From the NCBI RefSeq assembly GCF_036785885.1, contig NC_092330.1, positions 11,318,525 through 11,382,524 of the forward strand: 64,000 bases of DNA, written 5' to 3'. The position numbers and the translations under genes are program-made. Source of the stretch: Coffea arabica (Eukaryota > Streptophyta > Magnoliopsida > Gentianales > Rubiaceae). Below, in pieces: positions 23,314 through 34,718 of this stretch. How positions within the stretch are numbered: the stretch's first letter is position 1; the number at the start of each line of letters is the position of its first letter. The notes beneath the pieces were generated by a model that saw only the letters and a list, made by a program, of their open reading frames with translations, was not told the origin of the DNA and ran no database searches.

Positions 23314-26300
23314 TGTGAGACCCCGAAATTTTACGTGTCTTTATAACCCTTATATGAACTCACTTACCTTTGATTTTCGATTCCTTTAATGGTCGAATTT
23401 GAGCCAAGAGAGTGAATTTCGTTAAAAAAGTTTCATATTCTCAAGTTGTTAGAAAATCTTGAAATTTTCACAAGAGGCTCTACGCAGCTTTGGGAAATTG
23501 GCTATAACTTCGTACAGGAAAGTCGGAATTGAGTTCCGTTTGTTGTATTTAAAACTAGACTCATAGGGCTTCCTACTGTATCAAATTCAGAGTTTGATTC
23601 AATCCCTAAAAATTCCAGAAAATTGGTAAAGTTGGCTGAAAATTCAGTCCTACACAAGTTACAATAGGAATGTTGTACTAGCTTATGGCTCAATTTGGAC
23701 CAACTTATGAACTGAATCTCTTTGAGGTGTCTTCTAAAGATTATTAGTATTTGAAGTCTAGTTTTTAATAGGCTAAGATTTATGAAATTTTGATATTTAT
23801 AACTTAAATTATGATTTTTCTAAAGGAATGGCATAAGTTAGGGTTTTTTTGTGCATACTAGGGTTTTTGGTGTGTTTTGGTGCATTTTGGTAGCGTGATC
23901 ACTTGGTGAAATATGTGTACTAAATTTGGTGGATAAGAATGAGTATTAGGTAAGAAAATTGTGTGATTAGAAGTGTTAATAATAAGTAAGTGAACCATAA
24001 GTAAAAATACAAGTACGCGCGAGTTAGAGAAAAACAGCTCGAACCGACGTGCACCGTTTGCTACCGAATGAGTGCACCACTTGAACACTACTTTATTACC
24101 TTAATCTCCTTATTATTAATTGAGCAAAATCAGCCCTAAAATATCTCCTAAAGCTGCCGAAAGTTTGGACTAAAGAAAAGGGAGAAAAGAAAAAAAAATA
24201 AGTAGCCATCTTGAGTTGACACTTGCTGGCAATCCATGGAACTTTGACCAAATGACTTTCCTTCCTTCCAATCTTTCTTCTTGGATCCATTCTATTCCAT
24301 TTTTCTTCCATCTTGGCTGAAAATAAGAGAGGGAAAAGAGAGAAAAACAACTTCAACTCCAACCTTGATTCTTCCTTGTTGAACTGAAATTAACCGAACC
24401 AAACTGATTAAATTTACCTTTTGGTGCTTGGAAGGATTGGTGTGCTGAAATTTTGGGAAGATAGTTGTGTGTTTCTCACCTACAAGGAGTTTCTAGAAGG
24501 TACCATGGCTGTCTTTCTTATTTTTCTTCCTTAATCATGTTTAAGTTTGGATAGAAGCTCCTATTCTTGGCTAATGATGGTTATTTAAGTAGTTTTGATG
24601 GATATGGTGGATGTTTAGCTAGGGTTTACATTTTCAGCCTTGATTATGGTTATTTATCTAGTAATGGATGTTATAGAGTTAGTAATTTTGGTTTTGAAGA
24701 TTGAATGCTTATTAGATATGAAATTCTAGAGGAAACGTTCAAATTCCAGAAACTAAAACTAACCTGTTTAGCTTCTGACGTGTTTAATTCTTCCATGTTA
24801 GAGGCCGAATCAGGCTTAGGTCAAAACATGAAAGTTATAGGAAATGATGTTATATAGTTTCCTGTAAAATCTCAACTCCATTGGAGCACTGTATCATGTG
24901 AAATGACCAAAATACTCTTTACTGCCAAATGTACTATTTTGCAGACAGTTTTATGTTTTCCTCCGAGATGTTACATTTTGATATTGCAAAAGCACGAATT
25001 GGTTCTTGATATTTTCATGAGACTTGTATTTCTCTGTCTTAGCTTCGAAACAGTATAAAGTGTACCCCAATCCGATAAACGTAGCTCCAATTGTGATGAA
25101 AATGCTATAAGACATCAAATCTGCCATTTAGCTATTTGCCTTTAAACTTGATTTCCGGTTGCCATGTTAAGACTTGTGTTGTAATTAGATTATTTTGAGC
25201 CTAGTTGAAGGGCTATTGTGGTAACATTGCCTATGTGTTACATTAAAACTGATTTGAGGAAAATAATGAAGCCATAAATGGCTGGAAAATAGGTAAACAC
25301 AAGGGACATGCCGTCCAAATTTTCACTAGAGGTATAAACCAGCCTTTGGAATTCTGGTTCTGTAATCTGCAAAATCGACCCGGATTCACTAAAAACTTGG
25401 GTGAGTTGTCTTCATGAAAGTTGTAACCCTTTGTCTTAGTTTCGAGACGCTACCTAGTACACCTTGATCTGATAACCACAGCTCTGGTTATGGTCAAAAC
25501 CGTGCAACCCATTTTCATACCATTTTCATTTCCGCGCATGCGCACATACATTTCTTGGCCGTTTTTGCCATTTGGCCGTTTTAGTCCTTATTTTCATTTG
25601 TGATGGTTGTTTGACTGATGGTTAAGTATAATCTTCTGTCATAGGCAGTGACGAACAGGACGGAGTTGGTGGACCCATATAAAGTGCCTTGATTTGCGTG
25701 TTAACTATTTTGAGTGAGCAATTGGGTTGGTTTATATGATAAATTGCCAAAGTACCTGGTATATGTTAAATGGGTACTTAGGCGAGGGTGTACTTTATCT
25801 CACTCGACCTAACCCCATCCTTTGTTCTTGATTTAATATGTGAGAATACATGCCTTGTGTTGAGTATCACCCTTTTGCTGTGTGCTGTTGGGGTGATTAC
25901 ATGACTTGAGTTGAACCCCTTGTGTTGTGTGCTATTGGGGTGAGTACTTTGTTGAGAAATATCATCTAGTGACAGATTGGATATCTCAGGGCTTGGTTCA
26001 AGCCCGGTTCCAAGGGTAGACGGACTATTCGAACCAGCCGAGATTTGGTCGAAGTTAGTTCCATGCTAACCTTGGGATTTCGGTCTTTGTTAAAGCTTTG
26101 TTTAAAGCTAAACGATTTATTTTGCTCAAGCTGCTGTGTGCTGTTGACTGACCAGCGGGGGTTGATAAGGTGAACGGAGAAAGTTTAGTGGAGTCTACGG
26201 ACTATGAGTATTTTGGTTGACGGAGTGTCAACAGGTGGTCAAGCTCGGGGAATTGAACTGGTTTTAAAGCCACTCGTATCCTACCATTGTGATGTTACAT

Positions 26301-26756
26301 TTCTGTCTATTGATGTGAAATATCTTGGTTTACATGTTTATTTGGATGTGATTTTACATTTTTACCCCGATTATTCACTAAGCATATAGCTTACCCCATT
26401 CCATTTGATTTCCTTAATAGGGGCCGACGCGGGGAAAGCTTTGGAGTGTATAGACTTTTGGCTTATAGAATAAGTGATTTTGCCCTAGTACTTGTTATAA
26501 GTTGACTAGTCGGATGTATATATTTGTTGTGGTAATTATAGTTAGTAGTTTCTCTAGGGTTTACTTTCTGGTACTAGTGGTATGTATGGCTTAATGTAAT
26601 AGTTTATACGACTTTTGAAAATGTAATAGTGTATATAGAACTTTCTTGTAGCGTGAAATCTATTTTGTCATTTTAGAGTATCGAGTCCTGACGCGAGCTA
26701 GGCAGGCGATCCGCTAAGCCCTTTGGTACGCCTCTGGGCACGATGAGGTCGTCACA
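23314..26756 (+). repeat. 5' LTR of the non-autonomous element, 3443 bp
   Basis: TGTGAGACCCC at the start, GTCGTCACA at the end. A conserved TACTTTAT-loop hairpin is at 25784-25807 and the AGGCG...CGCCT stem at 26704-26733. Confidence 0.85.
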
Positions 26757-27199
26757 AGTGGTATCAAAGCTGCTTTGCGTGATCTCTGCGCGGAGTGAGC
26801 TTGGCCCAAGCGGTGATATGGTCCCGATTATGTGAATAAGTTTAAAGGACTAAGTGCTTTTCTTGGACGTATGCTATGAATCGTACCTGGTATAAGTGGA
26901 AATCCCTTATCATGGATAGATATGTACGTCAGGTAGGAATCTCTAGTAGGGGTGATTTACTCTTGGGACCGGCCGGCTCGAGATGTAAATTATCTTATTA
27001 TGGATTCTTGTACTTGAGTACCAAGTAGCGGAGAGTACTAGAATAAGTGTCTGTATCTTGATTGCACTTGAGATAAGTTTGTGGTAGCACTATAAGTGAG
27101 AAAAGTCACTTGAAAGTTGGAGAAAAATCCTGTAGCATCAAGTTTTGTGCGAGCAAAGGTTAGAATTTCGAGGACGAAATTCTTTTAAGGGGGAGAGAG
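26757..27199 (+). other. 443-bp internal region with primer site and polypurine tract
   Basis: It begins with AGTGGTATCAAAGC, a primer-binding site for initiator tRNA-Met, and ends with the hairpin ATTTCGAGGACGAAAT (27165-27180) and the polypurine tract AAGGGGGAGAGAG. There is no gag, pol or other frame of note. Confidence 0.85.
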
Positions 27200-30100
27200 T
27201 GTGAAGCCCCAAAATTTTACGTATCTTTATAACCCTTATGTGAAATCACTTACCTTTGATTTTTGATTCCTTTAATGGTCGAATTTGATCCAAGAGAGTG
27301 AATTTTGTTAAGAAAATTTTCTTATTCTCAAGTTGTTAGAAAATGTTGAAATTTTCGCAGGAGGCTCTACGTAGTTTTGGGAAATTGGCTATAACTTCGT
27401 ACAGGAAAGTCGGAATTGAGTTTCGTTTGTTGTGTTTGTTGTGTTTAAAACTAGACTCATAGGGCTTCCTACTGTATCAAATTCAGAGCTTGATTCAATC
27501 CCTAGAAATTCCAGAAAATTGGTAAAGTTGGCTGAAAATTTTGTCCTGCACAAGTTACAATAGGAATGTTGTAGTAGCTTATGGCTCAATTTGGACCAAC
27601 TTATGAACTGAATCTCTTTGAGGTTTCTTCTAAAGATTATTAGTATTTGAAGTCTAGTTTTTAATTGGCCAAATTTTAGGAATTTTTGATATTTATAACT
27701 TAAGTTATGATTTTTCTAAAGGAATGGCATAAGTTAGGGTTTTTTTGTGCATACTAGGGTTTTTGGTGTGTTTTGGTGCATTTTGGTAGTGTGATCACTT
27801 GGTGAAGTGTCTGTATTAAATTTGGTGGATAAAAATGAGTATTAGGCAAGAAAAGTATGTGATTAACAGTATTAATAATAAGTGAGTGAACCATAAGTAA
27901 AAATACAAGTACGCGCAAATTAGAGAAAAATAGCTCGAACCGACGTGCACCGTTTGCTACCGAATGAGTGCACCACTTGAACACTACTTTATTACCTTAA
28001 TCTCCTTGTTATTAATTGAGCCAAATCAGCCCTAAAATATCCCCTAAAGTAGCCGAAATTTTGGACTAAAGAAAAGGGAGAAAAGAAAAAAAAAATAAGT
28101 AGCCATCTTGAGTTGACACTTGCTGGCAATCCATGGAACTTTGACCAAATGACTTTCCTTCCTTCCAATCTTTCTTCTTGGCTCCATTCTCTTCCATTTT
28201 TCTTCCATCTTGGCCGAAAATAAAAGAGGGAAAAGAGAGAAAAATAACTTCAACTCCAACCTTGATTCTTCCTTGTTGAAATGAAATTAACCGAACCAAA
28301 CTAATTAAATTTACCTTTTGGTGCTTGGAAGGCTTGGTGTGTTGAAATTTTGGGAAGATAGTGGTGTGTTTCTCACCTACAAGGAGTTTCTAGAAGGTAC
28401 CATGGCTGTCTTTCTTATTTTTCTTCCTTAATCATGTTTAAGTTTGGATAGAAGCTCCTATTCTTGGCTAATGATGGTTATTTAAGTAGTTTTGATTCAT
28501 ATGGTGGATGTTTAGCTAGGGTTTACATTTTCAGCCTTGATTATGGTTATTTATCTAGTAATGGATGTTATAGAGTTAGTAATTTTGGTTTTGATGATTG
28601 AATGCTTATTAGATATGAAATTCTAGAGGAAACGTTCAAATTCCAGAAACTGAAACTAACCTGTTTAGCTTCTGACGTGTTTAATTCTTCCATGTTTGAG
28701 GCCGAATCAGGCTTAGGTCAAAACATGAAAGTTATAGGAAATGATGTTATATAGTTTCTTGTAAAATCTGAGCTCCATTGGAGCACTGTATCATGTGAAA
28801 TGACCAAAATACTCTTTACTGCCAAATGTACTGTTTTCCGGACTGTTTTATGTTTTCCTCCGAGGTGTTACATTTTGATATTGCAAAAGCACGAATTGGT
28901 TGTTGATGTCTTCATGAAACTTGTATTTCTCTGTCTTAGCTTTTAAACAGTATAAAGTGTATCCCAATTCGATAAACGTTGCTCCAGTTGTGACCGAAAT
29001 CCTATAAGACATCAAATCTGCCATTTAGCTATTTGTCGTTAAACTTGATTTCCGGTTGCTTTGTTAAGACTTGTGTTGTAATTAGATTATTTTAAACCTA
29101 GTTGAAGGGCTATTGTGGTAACATTGCCTATGTGTGACATTGAGACTGATTTGAGGAAAATAATGAAGCCATAAATGGCTGGAAAATAGGTAAACACGAG
29201 GGGCATGCCACACAAATTTTCACTAGAGGTATAAACCAGCCTTTGGAATTCTGGTTCTGTAATATGCAAAATCGACCTGGATTCATTGAAAACATGGATG
29301 AGTTGTCTTCATGAAAGTTGTAACCCTTTGTCTTAGTTTCGAGACGCTACCTAGTATACCTTGATCCGATAGCCACATCTCTGGTTATGGTCAAAACCGT
29401 GGAACCCGTTTTCATACCATTTTCATTTCTGCGCATGTGCACATGCATTTCTTGGTCGTTTTTGCCGTTTGGCCGTTTTAGTCCTTATTTCCATTTGTGA
29501 TGGTTGTTTGACTGATGATTGAGTATAATCTTCTGTCACAGGCAATGACGAACTGGACGGAGTTGCTGGACCCATATAAAGTGCCTTGATTTGCATGTTA
29601 ACTATTTTGATTGAGCAATTGGGTTGGTTTATATGATAAATTGTCAAAGTACCTGGTATATGTTAAATGGGTAATTAGGCGAGGGTGTACTTTATCTCAC
29701 TCGACCTAACCCCATCCTTTGTTCTTGATTTAATATGTGAGAATACATGCCTTGTGTTGAGTATCACCCTTTTGTTGTCTGCTGTTGGGGTGATTACGTG
29801 ACTTGAGTTGAACCCCTTGTGCTATGTGCTATTGGGGTGAGTACTTTGTTGAGAGATATCATCCAGTGAGAGATTGGATATCTCATGGCTTGGTTCCAAC
29901 CCGATTCCAAGGGTAGACGGACTATTCGAACCAGCCGAGACTTGGTTGAAGTTAGTTGCATGCTAATCTTGGGATTTCGGTCTTTGTTAAAACTTTGTTT
30001 AAAGCTAAGCGCTTTATTTTGCTCGAGCTGCTGTGTGCTATTGACTGGCCAGCGGGGGTTGATAAGGTGAACGGAGAAAGTTAAGTAAAGTCTACGGACT

Positions 30101-30408
30101 ATGAGCAGTTTGGTTGACGGAGTGTCAACAGGTGGTCAAACTCGGGGAATTAAACTGGTTTTAATGCCACCTGTATTCTACCATTGTGATGTTATATTTC
30201 TGTCTGTTGATGTGAAATATCTTGGTTTACAAGTTTATTTGGAAGTGATTTTATATTTTTACCCCGATTATTCACGAAGCATATAGCTTACCCCATTACA
30301 TTTGTTTTCCTTAACAGAAGCCGACGCGGGGAAATCTTGGGAAGGTGTATAGACTTTTGGCTTATAGAATAAGTGATTTTGCCCTAGTACTTGTTATAAG
30401 TTGACTAG
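27200..30408 (+). repeat. 3' LTR of the non-autonomous element, interrupted
   Basis: Collinear with 23314-26509, then cut at GACTAG by the Tekay element at 30409. The remaining 247 bp expected for this LTR would lie past the right end of that insertion and are not in the window. The TACTTTAT-loop hairpin is at 29680-29703. Confidence 0.85.
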
Positions 30409-33400
30409 TGTGAGGACTCGCAAAAACTATTATTTTGTGCCTAATTTATGGCTTAATAAATTATTTAATTGGATTTTATTTCCAAGGAATATTTTCTAGT
30501 CTTATTAGACCTAAATACATGGTAATATAACTTCGTTATATTTTCTCTCCATTGTCTTCATTTTTCATCTTCAATCCATGCACCAAAATCCACCCAAATC
30601 ACACCAAACTTGGAGATCTCTTAGCAAACCACTTGGAGACTACATTTAGCTAACAAAAGGCTGCATCTTCACGGTTTCTTGGAGCTTCAAGAGGGCCGAA
30701 ATTTTCTGGTCTTGCACACCTAAGGAAGAGGTAATGATCAACCCATGAATTCTTGTCTTTTGGAGGTTATATAGCAAGATTTAGCTCATGCATGCACTTA
30801 GCTAGCTTGTTTATGGTGAAAATGAAATGAGTGGGCTCTTGGAATTCCCACACTTGGGTTGTTGTTGCTGATGTGATGATTAATGGTGATTATATTGTTG
30901 GTTTAGTGATTATAATGATGCATTAGTGATGGGTAATTGGTAGGAACTTCATTGGTGTAAGAGGCTAGAATTTCCGAAAATGCCCCTGCCATGTTCGGCC
31001 ATTTCCAGGCCCATTTTTAATGGTTTAATTGCTTGAATTGGATGTTTGTAGGATGTATTAGATGTGTGAAAAATTTCATTGAAAAATAATGAGGTTTGAA
31101 TGGGCAAATGGATTTTTGTTCGAAACCAGCAAATCTGGAAACTGTCTCGCGTATGCCTCTGACCAGCAGTAGTATTTTGGCTATAACTCTGTCCTCGGAT
31201 GTCGAAATCATATGCCGTCGGTGGCGTTTGAAACTAGACATTCCTAGCTTTAATTTGGTATATAATTCACGTTCTGATTCCTTGTGAGCAAGCCGAACCA
31301 AATGTTTTAAGTTCGCTGTCCTGTTACTCTGTTCTTCTGGAATGAAGTGTTCAGGCAGCAACTTGATGCCCGAATTTGAACCAATTGGGTGCCGAATTTG
31401 GAAATGATTTCTTCTGTGATGTTTTAGTACTATGAATGTATTTTCCAACGGCGTAAGCCATGCTCAATTTCGAGCTATATTGACTGATTTGTGATTGAAT
31501 CAAGTGGACTGCTCTGTTTTGGAAAACCCTAATCTTTGGACTGGTTTGGGACCAAATCTTGGAATGAACTTGTTAGTTGATGTTTTGATATTAAACACTT
31601 ACCAAAGATATTATGGGTGTATCTTAGACCCTTATTTCACAAATGAACCATGGTTGGATAACTTTCTTGGTTAGACGATTGCAAATTGGGAAATGCAAGT
31701 CAAAGGCAGTTTGCCTTAGGATTTTCTTGAACTTCGGTTGGCTCATTAAGTACCTTACCGAAGGTCTTTTTCCCCGAAATTCGATAGAGAGATACCTTCC
31801 ATATAGTATTGAAATACTGCCAATTTTGGTGCCAATTCAAGTTCGTTTCGATACCTAATTAAAATTCTAAAGTTGGGGGTTCAAATCTGGAAATTCTTCT
31901 CCAGTCTTGAATTTGCTCAACTTCGGGCTACCGTATCTCGGTGCTCGAAACTCCGATTCTTGATCCGCTTATTTTGTCATACACTTCACTTGCAACACTA
32001 ATTGAGCTGCAAAATTCAGAGGCCGGTTTACAACGTACGAATCGTGCCGAATTTTCAAAGTTGGCCAAAAACCAACTTCGTTCTGCCTTGTGAACCAACC
32101 CTGCATCTTCAAGCTCATCTTTGACCACTTTTCGCTTTGATTCATGGAAAAGTGTCTTCTAGGAACTTATAGTACTCTCTAAGAGGTTTCCAACGGTATA
32201 AAGTTTTCCAATTCTCGACTTATACCGTGCGAGTTATGATTTTTCAAAGATTCATCATAAAACTGAAAAATATTCCAATTCCAAGAAAATAGAGTTTTTC
32301 AAAAACTCTTTATTCTTTTTATATTCTTAAAACGTTTTGCTTACGATTTTCATGATAAAAACTCAAATAATATTGTACCTAATAAAAGGCAAGTTAAACC
32401 TCGATTTACGTGTAATTGAGGTTCCTTTTTGCAAAATAATTCTTAGATTGTACTAGTGTACAATCTTTCTTGATAAGTGTGATTATCCACTCTTATATTG
32501 CCAGGCGCGCAAGGAGACCTTCAAGAGGATCTCACCGCGGACACCTGAACTCCCAGAAAATAATTCTTTTTGAATTGCTCGGTGAGTGTCAAGTGTGTGG
32601 AATTTGTTACTTGCTTGCTTGTGTAATTGTTGGAATTTTAAGAAAATGGGGACGGGTGCGTACTTTATCATACCTGTTCTACTTTCAAATGAATGAATGA
32701 AATGTATTGAATGAATGAATGAAATGCAACGTTATGTCATGAATGCTTGTGTCGTTGGAGTGAATCTCCTCGACTTTCAAATGAATGGGGGACGCCCAAA
32801 CTCATAGGCCGTCCTTAGACTCGAGCCAGCAATGGGCTTGGTCTGGGATTCGGACGAGCCATGAGATACACATAAGCTCGACCTAATAAGAGGTCTTGCT
32901 TGGCATACTTGTAGAGTATCGCCTAATAATAGACTTGTGGGCCCTTGGGGTGTACGGTGGACGGAGGAAAGTAAGTGGTGATCTACGGAAATGGAAATAC
33001 CGACCCGGTTGACAGGAGGGTCAATGCGGGAAGGTATACGAAGGACAACGGCAGATCAAGTGGAACTTAGCTCCTGAGAGCTACTATATCCTTGAATTGT
33101 TTCTGATTACTTTTCCTGTTTGAATAATTGATTGTTGAAGAGACGTGATTTTATTTATTAAACTTGGGTTTGTTAATTTGGCTAAGTGCTTGCATGTGTG
33201 TTCTTGGCCTCACGAGCGTTAGCTCACCCTATAGTTTTGTTTTCCTTAACAGGACCGACTCTTGGAGATATATGGAGAAACCATCCGTTGTAATTTTGTT
33301 AAGACTCCTGTTATAAAATTTGACTAGGCCCTGGTTCGCGTTGTACTTTTGGAGTTGTAAACTTGAAAAGTTTGGGCCCTGATGTGTATTTTGAATTCTA

Positions 33401-33604
33401 GTCGTTCATGATCACCCGATGTACTGGTTATACATTAAGTGACTTATTAAGCTTGAACGCTTCCGCATTATTGTATTCGTGTTGCTCTCATCGAAGTGTT
33501 TAGTTTGATTTTAAATTGAATGAAATCGCTTGAGTCCTGGCGAGAGCTGGGCAGGCGTCCGCGGATACCCTTTGGTCCGCCTTAGGGAGATGTGGGGCGT
33601 CACA
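30409..33604 (+). repeat. Tekay LTR, first copy
   Basis: TGTGAGGACTCGC at the start, GGGGCGTCACA at the end. Hairpins are at 32445-32466 (AGATTGTAC stem), 32652-32677 (TACTTTAT loop) and 33553-33582 (AGGCG...CGCCT). It is shorter than the middle LTR by about 0.5 kb. Confidence 0.9.
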
Positions 33605-33860
33605 GTTGGTATCAGAGCACTAGGTTAGAGGTCTATATGGGAGACATATTGGATACTCTACCTTTAAGACTCGATATGGGATGACTTAATCCTACCCTAA
33701 GTGATACTTGAGGCGAGCTAGCAACTAAGTTAGTCCTACCTCAAGTGACGATTGGGATGAACCAACGATTAAGTTAGGCATGCATTGCAGGATATTGGAA
33801 TTAGGTAGTGATTTAAGTTTCTAACCTGAAAAATATTATTATTGTTATTATTTTGCAGGG

Positions 33861-34382
33861 ATGGCTGATGGAAACGGAGCCCCGGCAGCTAATGGGAATG
33901 GTCATGCGAATGGTCATTATGTGCCTCTTAGGACTATTTACTACCGACCTCTAGCGGGAGGAGATCGAGTACGCTACTCACCGTATGATAGATACCCTCG
34001 ATGTTCGTGTAGGTTGACTTTCGCCTACCCGGACTATTTGGTGCTTGCTTTGGACGACGAGCGTCGTCAGTTGGTGGATGCCAACCGCGATCTACAGGAT
34101 GAGGTAGACGCGCTTAGGCAGATGGTGGGCGCTCAGGGTGAGCGGATTGCCGAGCTTGAGGAGGTGCTAGAGGGTGAGGTAGCCACGTCTGCAGTGGTTA
34201 ACCAGGAGCTTCGGGATACTAGGGCTCGACTCACTAGGTTAGCACGAGATGTCCGTACCCGGGCTTTCGAGATGATGGTTGATGCTACTAGTCTGGTTGA
34301 GGACGCTACTGCAGTGCTTCCTGATGATGAGGAGGAGGATCCCGAGGAGGAGGTTCCTCCTGATAGCCCCGCTATGGACTAG
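33861..34382 (+). CDS. extra open frame upstream of gag in Tekay copy 1
   Basis: 173 residues between primer site and gag. It begins MADGNGAPAANGNG, has a proline/tyrosine-rich part (residues about 20-60, with PRCSC), a long predicted coiled coil at about residues 65-135 (LDDERRQLVDANRDLQDEV), and an acidic tail (DDEEEDPEEEVPPD). A pyrimidine-rich run ending in TTTTGCAG lies right before the start codon and resembles a 3' splice site. I do not recognise the family. It is not gag, protease or envelope. It is identical in the second copy. Confidence 0.6.
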   Translation: MADGNGAPAANGNGHANGHYVPLRTIYYRPLAGGDRVRYSPYDRYPRCSCRLTFAYPDYLVLALDDERRQLVDANRDLQDEVDALRQMVGAQGERIAELEEVLEGEVATSAVVNQELRDTRARLTRLARDVRTRAFEMMVDATSLVEDATAVLPDDEEEDPEEEVPPDSPAMD

Positions 34383-34718
34383 GATCTTGGTCGTTGACTT
34401 TTTTTTGACTTTTGACTGGTACAGTTAGGACTAGTTAGGGTGACGCGAGTGCTGAGGCCATTGTATTTTGCATGCTTGTGTGGCCTACTTTTGGGCACTT
34501 GTTCTTACTTTAGTCTTCTGTGACTAAAAGTATACTTTTGAGCACCTGTGTGCTATATTTTGTGAATTGTCCCTAACTTGCTAATTGTACAAACATGACA
34601 TGCTTATGAATGTAAATTATTGTTAATTTCAATGCTTTCCTGATTAGTCCTAAATTCGATATAATTCTTGTTTTCTGCTTAAATTAATTTATTTCTTGCA
34701 CTAGGCACGTCTAGACTA

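Larger units (their letters stand above)
23314..30408 (+). mobile_element. non-autonomous gypsy element with giant LTRs (LARD-like)
   Basis: LTR 23314-26756, internal 26757-27199, then LTR 27200-30408, which is interrupted by the Tekay element. It has a tRNA-Met type primer site directly after the first LTR and a polypurine tract directly before the second, but no coding capacity. Primer site, pre-polypurine hairpin and LTR termini match the Tekay copies next door, so Tekay proteins probably moved it (inference). The 5-bp flank on the left is GACCG; the right flank lies outside the window. The LTRs differ at about 4-8 % of bases in the stretches I compared, suggesting an age of a few million years under usual plant rates. 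Confidence 0.8.

Noticed and set aside
31017-31448. 143-codon minus-strand frame in the Tekay LTR (and its copy at 40479-40910)
   Set aside because: It lies within LTR sequence, antisense to the promoter side, and has no recognisable domain. Its repetition is explained by LTR duplication.
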